Shown: positions 1-5,186 of the stretch, one piece after another
Position numbering within the stretch: position 1 is the first letter of the stretch
How the letters are laid out: each line of letters opens with the position of its first letter
Source: Bacteroidota bacterium
GTDB taxonomy: Bacteria; Bacteroidota; Bacteroidia; Flavobacteriales_D; Crocinitomicaceae
Reading direction: 5' to 3'
DNA: 5,186 nucleotides
Assembly: GCA_006226555.1 (NCBI GenBank)
Contig: SBGS01000257.1
Coordinates: 1 to 5,186 of the forward strand
Made by a program: the position numbers and the translations under genes
The notes under the pieces: model-generated
Told to the model about the DNA's origin: nothing
The model's database searches: none
Seen by the model: only the letters and a program-made list of their open reading frames with translations

Positions 1-2012
1 CTGCATATCAAAACTATCAATGGGATCTGTTGAGTCATTTCTCATTCTTTTCATATGAAGTTGATGCAGCTAGTGGAAATCCTACCACAACTCATGGCTG
101 GAGTACAAGTGCTGCTGTAGATGCGGCTTTGGCAAGTGGCAATACAAAAGTCACCCTTTGTGTTACGTTATTTTCTGGTCATACTACCTTTTTCTCAAGC
201 CCAACAGCTCAACAAACATTGATCAATAATCTGATCAATCTTGTGCAGACCCGTGGAGCGCATGGCGTAAACATTGATTTTGAAGGTATCCCTTCATCAC
301 AAGCAACCAATTTCTGCAACTTCATGGTTGATCTTGCAAACCAAATGCACGCTGCTATTCCGGGATCGGAAGTGAGTACAGTACTTTACGCTGTTGACTG
401 GAATGGAATTTTTGATTTCTCCATTATGGAACCGGCAGTAGATCAATACATCGTTATGGGATATGGCTACTATTATACGGGAAGCTCAAATGCCGGACCT
501 ACAGATCCACTTTACCATTTTGGATCGTCATATAATTACAGTTTATCCAGAACGATCACTTATTATCTTGATGCCGGATGTCCTTCTGATAAGTTGGTGA
601 TGGGATTACCAAATTATGGTTATGAATGGGAAACTGCCACAAGCAATATTGTCTCGTCAACTACTTCCAGCGGCACTGCACGTACTTATGCCTTTGTAAA
701 AAATAATAGCTCCGGGAATTACAGTGTAGCTAATCATCAGTGGGTTAGTGATACGCAGTCAGATGCCTTCGTATTCAATGATGGAGTCAATAATCAGTGC
801 TTTATTTCTCTGGATTCTGCATGGAGAAAGCGATTGGATCATATCAATAAGACAGGTATCGCCGGAATAGGTATTTGGGCATTAGGATATGACAATGGTT
901 ATACTGAGCTATGGGATGGAATGGAAGCTTATTTGACGGATTGCTATTCCGATCCTTGTTCGGGCGTGATACACGATTTTGGTGGACCTGAAAAGAATTA
1001 TTACAACAATGAGGATTACACGTGGACCATTTCACCACTGAATGCGACTTCTATTGATGTAGACTTTTCATTCTTTGATGTTGAAGCCAATTACGATTAC
1101 TTATACATCTATGATGGAGCAAATGATCAGGCTCCGCAGATCGCTGGTAGTCCATTTACCGGAACAAACTCTCCCGGACAATTTACAACGAGCACAGGCG
1201 CTGTTACATTTAGGTTCTATTCAGATGGAGCTACTGTAAATCCAGGATTCTTAGCCACATATCAATGTAATACTGTGCCGGAACCTGTTGCACAGTTTAG
1301 TGTCAGTGATCTTGTTATTTGTCAAGGAGATTCAGTTCAGCTTATAAATAATTCGCAAGATGCGGATAGTTATTTTTGGACAACATCTGGAGGAGGGTTG
1401 TCTTCAGCGACGGCTGAGTCACCGTTTTTGTTTCCGCTTTCAAGTGGAAACTACTCCATAACATTAGATGTAAGCAATACCACAGGAACAGATCAACTCG
1501 TACAGCAATTTCAGATCACAGTGCAAAATCCTCCAATCGCGATAGGAAATGTAACAAATCCACTGATTGGAATACCAGGTGGAAGTGCTACTTTCTCGAA
1601 TTCCAGTCTAAACGCCACAAGTTATACGTGGGAGTTTGGTGACGGGTCGTTTAGCAACGATCAAAACCCATGGCATGAATACGCTAATGGAGGTGATTAC
1701 ACGGTTTTACTAATCGCTTCAAATGAAGGTTGTGGAAGTGATACGGCATTTATAGAGCTGACAATTTCTGAAGCGGGACTTATCGATATGGAGGGACAGA
1801 ACATTCTGATAAGCCCAAATCCAAATGACGGAAGCTTTAAATTACTGAATACCTTACCAAACGAGAGAATAACAGTTTTGGATCAATTCGGCCGGTTAGT
1901 TTGGGAGCAAAATTCAGGAGATAAGTTAACACTGATTGCACTTCCAGACTTAACTTCTGGAATATACTACCTTAGGTATTCAAACCTTATTTATAAGTTC
2001 GAAATTCAGTAA
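1..2012 (+). CDS. Secreted GH18 chitinase-like glycoside hydrolase with CUB, two PKD domains and a T9SS sorting tail (5' end missing)
   Basis: The reading frame is open to the left edge (first full codon at base 3), so the N-terminus and signal peptide lie outside the window. The TTG at base 30 falls inside the GH18 fold and is not the true start. Residues are counted from base 3. GH18 domain, about 1-312: a beta-strand motif ends in NIDFEG with the presumed catalytic acid Glu94, then MGYGYYY at 152-158 and GIGIWALGYD around 288-297. CUB domain, about 319-422, bounded by Cys319 and Cys422, with the calcium-type acidic residues Glu361, Asp365 and Asp408. PKD-like domain 1, about 426-508. PKD domain 2, about 513-589, with WEFGDGS at 543-549. 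C-terminal type A sorting domain, about 601-669 (SPNPNDGSF, then LTSGIYYLRY). Family knowledge predicts cleavage of beta-1,4-GlcNAc polymers outside the cell after T9SS export. CUB and PKD modules probably bind substrate or act as spacers. The exact substrate is unproven, because the catalytic motif differs from classical chitinases. The VOC gene follows after five bases. Confidence 0.93.
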   Translation, partial: AYQNYQWDLLSHFSFFSYEVDAASGNPTTTHGWSTSAAVDAALASGNTKVTLCVTLFSGHTTFFSSPTAQQTLINNLINLVQTRGAHGVNIDFEGIPSSQATNFCNFMVDLANQMHAAIPGSEVSTVLYAVDWNGIFDFSIMEPAVDQYIVMGYGYYYTGSSNAGPTDPLYHFGSSYNYSLSRTITYYLDAGCPSDKLVMGLPNYGYEWETATSNIVSSTTSSGTARTYAFVKNNSSGNYSVANHQWVSDTQSDAFVFNDGVNNQCFISLDSAWRKRLDHINKTGIAGIGIWALGYDNGYTELWDGMEAYLTDCYSDPCSGVIHDFGGPEKNYYNNEDYTWTISPLNATSIDVDFSFFDVEANYDYLYIYDGANDQAPQIAGSPFTGTNSPGQFTTSTGAVTFRFYSDGATVNPGFLATYQCNTVPEPVAQFSVSDLVICQGDSVQLINNSQDADSYFWTTSGGGLSSATAESPFLFPLSSGNYSITLDVSNTTGTDQLVQQFQITVQNPPIAIGNVTNPLIGIPGGSATFSNSSLNATSYTWEFGDGSFSNDQNPWHEYANGGDYTVLLIASNEGCGSDTAFIELTISEAGLIDMEGQNILISPNPNDGSFKLLNTLPNERITVLDQFGRLVWEQNSGDKLTLIALPDLTSGIYYLRYSNLIYKFEIQ

Positions 2013-2017
2013 TAAAC

Positions 2018-2434
2018 ATGGATACAAAAGAACCCAAAGTAACTGGAATTGGAGGGGTTTTCTTCTTCTCGGAGAATCCGGAAGAAGCACGTCAATGGTA
2101 CAGTAATAATCTGGGCTTTGACGTCAATGAATGGGGAGCCACCTTTCAGTCTCGAAATATCGAACGACCAGATGAGATCAATCATTTACAATGGAGTCCT
2201 TTTCAAACAGACTCAGAATATTTTCAACCTTCCTCAAAGCCCTATATGATCAATTACAGGGTGCAGAATATTGAAGGGTTAATTGAAAAGTTGAGAGCAA
2301 ATGGAGCAGTGGTGCTGGATGAGATCGTTAGTTATGATTATGGCAAATTTGTCCATGTTATGGATCCCGAAGGAAATAAAATTGAGTTGTGGGAACCTGT
2401 TGATCAGGTGTTTACAGACATGGATCAGGAATAA
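2018..2434 (+). CDS. VOC (glyoxalase/bleomycin resistance/dioxygenase fold) family protein
   Basis: A cytoplasmic protein of 138 residues with no signal peptide, the usual length for a single-chain VOC protein made of two beta-alpha-beta-beta-beta modules. Module 1 has GIGGVFFFSENPEEARQWY (residues 10-28) followed by NNLGF. Module 2 has INYRVQNIEGLIEKLRANG (78-96) and ends in the family signature MDPEGNKIELWEP (115-127). Family members include glyoxalase I, dioxygenases and antibiotic-binding proteins, and this sequence does not tell me which reaction, if any, it catalyses. Of the usual four metal ligands only Glu123 is obvious. Glycine and Met77 seem to sit where the two histidines are expected, so it may not be a classical metal enzyme. 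The start is ATG at 2018, five bases after the GH18 stop, with no clear Shine-Dalgarno sequence, so it is probably co-transcribed with GH18. Its TAA stop merges into the A-tract of the terminator. A link to chitin degradation is not evident. Confidence 0.9.
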   Translation: MDTKEPKVTGIGGVFFFSENPEEARQWYSNNLGFDVNEWGATFQSRNIERPDEINHLQWSPFQTDSEYFQPSSKPYMINYRVQNIEGLIEKLRANGAVVLDEIVSYDYGKFVHVMDPEGNKIELWEPVDQVFTDMDQE

Positions 2435-2463
2435 AAAAAAGCGCTCCTTTGAGCGCTTTTTTT
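2433..2463. terminator. Bidirectional intrinsic terminator between convergent genes
   Basis: A perfect 6-bp GC-rich stem, GCGCTC (2441-2446) and GAGCGC (2451-2456), encloses the 4-base loop CTTT. Eight A (2433-2440) precede it and seven T (2457-2463) follow, so A:T pairing can extend the stem. Read rightwards it has a T-tract for the GH18-VOC unit. Read leftwards the A-tract becomes the T-tract for the thiolase gene, which ends at 2481. It is the only terminator-like structure I see in the window. Confidence 0.92.
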
Positions 2464-2480
2464 ATGAATAATGTGAGTTA

Positions 2481-3659
2481 TTAAATATTCTCGATCACTA
2501 AAGCAGATGCGCCACCACCACCATTACAGATACCGGCTGCACCGTATTTTCCACCATTTTGCTTTAATACGTTGATCAATGTTACAATGATTCTCGATCC
2601 AGAACTTCCTAGTGGATGTCCAAGGGCTACAGCTCCACCATTTACATCAACTTTGGCAGGATCAAGTCCTAGCTTTTGAATGTTAACCAAACCTACTACA
2701 GAAAACGCTTGATTAAGTTCCCAGTAATCAATATCGCTTACCTGTAGACCTGCTCTTTTCAAAGCAACAGGAACTGCTTTTGAAGGTGCAACTGTAAACC
2801 ATTCCGGTTCCTGCGCTGCATCACCATATCCAATGATCTTAGCGATAGGCTTAACACCCAATTCTTCTGCTTTTTCTTTACTCATTAATACAAGAGCAGA
2901 AGCACCGTCATTCAGTGTAGAAGCGTTTGCAGCAGTTACTGTTCCATCTGCTGTAAATACAGCTCTCAGACCAGGGATCTTCTCTAGCATTACATTTGTG
3001 AACTCCTCGTCTTTAGAAACCATGATAGGATCACCTTTTCTTTGAGGAACTGCAACAGGAACGATCTCATCGTCGAATTTACCGTTCTCCCAAGCATGAG
3101 CCGCTCTTTTGTATGATTCGATCGCGAAATTATCCTGATCTTCTCTCGTAATGTTGTATTCAGCAGCACACTTGTCAGCACAAACACCCATGTGGATCTG
3201 ATTATAAACGTCTGTCAAACCGTCCTTAACCATTCCGTCAACCATCTTCACATCGCCTAGTTTAGTAGCAACTCTGGCATTGAAATAGTGGGGAGCCATG
3301 GACATGTTCTCCATTCCTCCAGCAATAACGACATCATTATCTCCCAGTAAGATCGACTGCACAGCAAGGCTGATCGACTTCATTCCAGAAGCACATACCT
3401 TATTTACCGTTGTACAAGGAACTGTATTTGGAATTCCTGCAAAAATTGCCGCCTGACGAGCTGGTGCCTGTCCAAGATTAGCTTGCAGCACATTTCCCAT
3501 AAATACCTCATTTACCTGAGTAGGATCAATACCTGCTTTGTCAAGGGCTCCTTTAATAGCTGTTGCACCCAATTTAGTTGCCGGAACAGTAGAAAGTGCT
3601 CCACCAAAGCTACCCATTGGAGTACGGACAGCTGAAACGATATATACTTCTTTTGACAT
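2481..3659 (-). CDS. Acetyl-CoA C-acetyltransferase (thiolase II type)
   Basis: Condenses two acetyl-CoA to acetoacetyl-CoA, or runs the reverse thiolysis, in the cytoplasm. It serves acyl-CoA, ketone-body or isoprenoid-precursor metabolism depending on context. From the ATG at 3659 the protein has 392 residues, the standard bacterial biosynthetic thiolase length, and opens with MSKEVYIVSAVRTPMGSFGG. The catalytic set is complete: nucleophile Cys89 in NKVCASGMKS, His348 in GGAVALGHPLGSSGSR, and Cys378 in GICNGGGGAS. NDGASALVL (about 250-258) and ELNQAFSVV (about 314-322) are also family motifs. A GTG at 3677 would add six residues (MQKSIK) that lie outside the family alignment, so ATG is preferred. 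The leader is A-rich without a close Shine-Dalgarno. It stands alone: convergent to the VOC gene across the terminator and divergent from the DUF3078 gene. Closely related 3-ketoacyl-CoA thiolases (FadA type) are the main alternative. The length and motifs favour the acetyl-CoA acetyltransferase (AtoB/PhaA-like) group, but I cannot fix a symbol. Confidence 0.95.
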   Translation of the reverse strand: MSKEVYIVSAVRTPMGSFGGALSTVPATKLGATAIKGALDKAGIDPTQVNEVFMGNVLQANLGQAPARQAAIFAGIPNTVPCTTVNKVCASGMKSISLAVQSILLGDNDVVIAGGMENMSMAPHYFNARVATKLGDVKMVDGMVKDGLTDVYNQIHMGVCADKCAAEYNITREDQDNFAIESYKRAAHAWENGKFDDEIVPVAVPQRKGDPIMVSKDEEFTNVMLEKIPGLRAVFTADGTVTAANASTLNDGASALVLMSKEKAEELGVKPIAKIIGYGDAAQEPEWFTVAPSKAVPVALKRAGLQVSDIDYWELNQAFSVVGLVNIQKLGLDPAKVDVNGGAVALGHPLGSSGSRIIVTLINVLKQNGGKYGAAGICNGGGGASALVIENI

Positions 3660-3676
3660 TTTAATGGATTTTTGCA

Positions 3677-3706
3677 CGAAAATACTAAATCTCCTTGTTA
3701 TAGCAC
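3677..3706 (-). promoter_or_regulatory. Possible Bacteroidota-type promoter for the thiolase gene
   Basis: On the minus strand, GTG (3706-3704), a 19-base spacer and TATTTTCG (3684-3677) resemble the phylum's TTG-N19-21-TAnnTTTG promoter, with one mismatch in each element. The thiolase ATG at 3659 would then lie 17 bases past the -7 element, giving a very short leader. The elements overlap the alternative GTG start at 3677, which argues against that start. This is a pattern match only. Confidence 0.4.
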
Positions 3707-3761
3707 CTTTTTAATCGATTTTGGCGATTGGTAGCGAGAGGCTTTTATGGATCTAAAACCT

Positions 3762-3769
3762 TATTTTCG
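3762..3769 (+). promoter_or_regulatory. Possible -7 element for the DUF3078-vWA unit
   Basis: TATTTTCG matches the Bacteroidota -7 consensus TAnnTTTG at all but one base and lies 13 bases before the ATG at 3783. It is the same octamer found facing the other way in front of the thiolase gene. No TTG is visible at the expected distance upstream, so support is weak. The rest of the 123-base intergenic region (3660-3782) shows only a short AATCG-N7-CGATT inverted repeat at 3713-3729. Confidence 0.3.
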
Positions 3770-3782
3770 CAACAATAATTAA

Positions 3783-4730
3783 ATGTGTAAAATGAGGTAT
3801 TTATTAAATCTAACGATTTTGATCGCATGTTTCTCTTTTGGTCAGGAATCTGGAGATACCGTGGCAGTAAAAAAGAATTGGAAGGCAAAGGCAGTTTTTG
3901 GTTTAAATGGAACGCAAAGTTCATTCATTAACTGGAATGCCGGAGGTAGGAATAATATCTCTCTTTTGGGTTTTATAAACGGTAAGGCAACTTATACCAA
4001 AGGAAAGTTTCAATGGAAGAACAACCTAGACGCTGCTCTTGGAGGTGTACAATATTTAGGTGTTGGATCCTCGGGTGAAGGACTTCAAAAGACCGACGAT
4101 AGGATAGAGGTGAGCTCAGAAGCCGGATTAAAGCTTCGTGAGAAATTATATGCATCATTTCTGACATCTTTTAAAACACAGTCCTTACCGGGATACAAAT
4201 ATCCGGATGATTCAACCGTTCTATCTAAGTTTATGGCACCGGGTTATCTGAACATAGCGGTTGGTTTAAATTACGATCCAAATGAACATTTTTCTATGTT
4301 CTTTTCTCCATTGAATGCCAAGATGACCTTTGTTAGGGATCAAAAACTTGCTGATGCTGGTGCCTTTGGTGTTCGTGCAGCTGAATATAGCTTGACAACA
4401 GGGGAGTTGTTGTCGAGAGGAGAAAACTTCCGTTTTGAGCTAGGAGCGTTGTTAAACATGAAGTACAACAAGGATATTTTTGAAAACATCAATTTAGTTG
4501 CGTCTTTGAATTTCTTCTCGAATTACCTGGATAAACCTGAGAACATAGATATCAATACTGACCTTTTATTTACCTTTAAAGTGAACAGTTGGTTCTCCGC
4601 CTCGTTTAACATGTCGTTGATCTACGATCACGATATCATGATCGAGGATAGAAACGGTAATATTGGACCAAGAACCCAATATAAATCAGTCCTCGGGGCG
4701 GGCATATCATATACATTAAAGAATACGTAG
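3783..4730 (+). CDS. DUF3078 family outer-membrane beta-barrel protein
   Basis: A 315-residue protein with an N-terminal export signal (RYLLNLTILIACFSFG, residues 5-20), likely cut around Gly20-Gln21, followed by alternating beta-strand sequence typical of an outer-membrane barrel. It carries the motifs I associate with DUF3078, a Bacteroidota family of unknown function: INWNAGG (49-55), QKTDDRIE (102-109), FKTQSLPGY (130-138), KFMAPGYLN (149-157), FFSPLNAKMTFV (173-184), NYLDKPENIDI (247-257) and IYDHDI (280-285). These recall strand-turn positions rather than a known active site, so I assign no substrate. The start could be ATG 3783 or ATG 3792 (Met4); the latter gives a more ordinary signal peptide, MRYLLNL. 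LIAC at 13-16 also resembles a lipobox, but signal peptidase I cleavage fits a barrel better. Two tandem TAG stops (4728-4733) end the frame, and the vWA gene begins at once after them, suggesting an operon. Confidence 0.88.
   Translation: MCKMRYLLNLTILIACFSFGQESGDTVAVKKNWKAKAVFGLNGTQSSFINWNAGGRNNISLLGFINGKATYTKGKFQWKNNLDAALGGVQYLGVGSSGEGLQKTDDRIEVSSEAGLKLREKLYASFLTSFKTQSLPGYKYPDDSTVLSKFMAPGYLNIAVGLNYDPNEHFSMFFSPLNAKMTFVRDQKLADAGAFGVRAAEYSLTTGELLSRGENFRFELGALLNMKYNKDIFENINLVASLNFFSNYLDKPENIDINTDLLFTFKVNSWFSASFNMSLIYDHDIMIEDRNGNIGPRTQYKSVLGAGISYTLKNT
4625..4644. repeat. Near-perfect 20-base palindrome inside the DUF3078 gene
   Basis: CGATCA-C-GATATC-A-TGATCG reads the same on both strands except for the single C/A pair at 4631 and 4638. 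It encodes part of the conserved YDHDIMIED stretch near the C-terminus of the DUF3078 protein, so coding constraint may explain it. It lies about 90 bases before the vWA start. No role is assigned. Confidence 0.45.
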
Positions 4731-4733
4731 TAG

Positions 4734-5186
4734 TTGACCTTTTATTCTGATATATCTTTATTCTGGATCCTTCCGTTAGCCTTATTGTTGGCGGGCATCG
4801 TTTATTTTTATTATCGCAGACAAGAGGTTTATAAAAGTGCTTCAAGAATAAAGCGCATTACATTACTCGCTATACGAACGATGGTGCTGACGCTTCTGTT
4901 TCTTCTTTTGTTCAATGTTCTGACCGAACGTCAGGTAAGCAGATCAGAAAAACCTCTTTTCATCACTTTGGTCGATAATTCTTCTTCGATGTTGAATTAC
5001 AAGGATAGTAACAACGTTGAAAAGGGAATTATTAGTTATCTCAATGAATTAAAGGGGCTATACGGAGATCAATTCGAGTTAAAAACCTTTGTGATATCCG
5101 ATTCCATAAAAGAAGCTGAAATTTCGTTGGATGATAACAAAACTGATCTTAATCAAGCTTTTGATTATTTATTTAATAATTACTAC
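4734..5186 (+). CDS. Membrane-anchored vWA-domain protein (3' end missing)
   Basis: An open frame of 151 codons runs to the right edge with no stop. Two membrane helices come first: about 9-27 (LFWILPLALLLAGIVYFYY region) and about 43-63 (LLAIRTMVLTLLFLLLFNVL region). They are joined by an Arg/Lys-rich loop (RRQEVYKSASRIKR, 28-41), which predicts a cytoplasmic loop and a periplasmic domain after helix 2. That domain begins like a von Willebrand A fold: strand LFITLVDNSSSM with MIDAS metal-site residues Asp81, Ser83 and Ser85 (DxSxS), a helix at about 95-108, a strand QFELKTFVIS (113-122), and the next MIDAS threonine at Thr137 in NKTDLNQAF. The layout recalls large uncharacterised vWA proteins of Flavobacteria, distantly like BatA/BatB. 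Function is unknown; protein-protein contacts at the envelope are likely. No ATG precedes helix 1. TTG at 4734 is the only plausible start, three bases after the DUF3078 stop, which suggests translational coupling. The first ATG (codon 50) would remove helix 1. Confidence 0.82.
   Translation, partial: MTFYSDISLFWILPLALLLAGIVYFYYRRQEVYKSASRIKRITLLAIRTMVLTLLFLLLFNVLTERQVSRSEKPLFITLVDNSSSMLNYKDSNNVEKGIISYLNELKGLYGDQFELKTFVISDSIKEAEISLDDNKTDLNQAFDYLFNNYY

Noticed and set aside
30..32. TTG at 30 as the start of the GH18 gene
   Set aside because: The frame is open to the left edge, and residues before it (AYQNYQWDL) fit the first strand region of the GH18 fold. No signal peptide follows the TTG.
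844..1038. A 64-codon minus-strand open frame inside the GH18 gene
   Set aside because: It lies wholly within a well-supported gene and its product, rich in His, Asn and Pro, has no recognisable domain. It is a shadow frame.
3713..3729. AATCG-N7-CGATT inverted repeat as an operator
   Set aside because: The arms are only five bases long and AT-rich, and no regulator gene is nearby. Chance is as likely.
3828..3830. Cys16 in LIAC of the DUF3078 protein as a lipoprotein lipobox
   Set aside because: The match is formally acceptable, but the following FSFGQ is a common Flavobacteria signal peptidase I site and a barrel protein rarely needs a lipid anchor.
1..5186. Defence system, prophage, CRISPR, insertion sequence or biosynthetic cluster
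   Set aside because: All strong open frames are accounted for by housekeeping or envelope families, and no direct repeats, integrases or terminal inverted repeats were seen.

Overview
The window looks like a piece of a Bacteroidota chromosome, most likely Flavobacteriales and plausibly marine or another aquatic type. Three things point there. The first protein ends in a type IX secretion (T9SS) type A sorting domain. A DUF3078 outer-membrane protein, typical of this phylum, is present. The genes lack clear Shine-Dalgarno sequences and have short A-rich leaders. Base composition is AT-leaning and similar across all genes, and I see no sign of recent transfer, mobile elements, CRISPR arrays, tRNA or rRNA.

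Layout, left to right. (1) The 3' part of a secreted glycoside hydrolase family 18 (chitinase-like) gene enters from the left edge and runs to 2012. Its domain order is GH18, CUB, PKD, PKD, T9SS sorting tail. (2) Five bases later, on the same strand, is a small VOC/glyoxalase-fold gene (2018-2434). (3) A strong hairpin with A- and T-tracts on its two sides (2433-2463) follows, and probably terminates transcription in both directions. (4) Convergent to it, on the minus strand, is an acetyl-CoA acetyltransferase (thiolase) gene with a complete Cys/His/Cys active site (ATG start at 3659, end at 2481). (5) A 123-base divergent intergenic region (3660-3782) carries a similar TATTTTCG element in front of each flanking gene. 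(6) On the plus strand is a DUF3078 outer-membrane beta-barrel gene (3783-4730). (7) Three bases after its stop, in the same frame, begins a membrane-anchored von Willebrand factor A (vWA) protein, which runs off the right edge (4734-5186). It has no ATG near its start, so TTG is the likely start codon.

The genes fall into three probable transcription units: GH18-VOC, thiolase alone, and DUF3078-vWA. The first exports a polysaccharide-degrading enzyme, the second is core acyl-CoA metabolism, and the third makes envelope proteins. There is no evident single pathway. I did not find a convincing undescribed system. The points most worth checking are the start and coupling of the vWA gene, the altered GH18 catalytic motif, and the VOC protein with an apparently degraded metal site.
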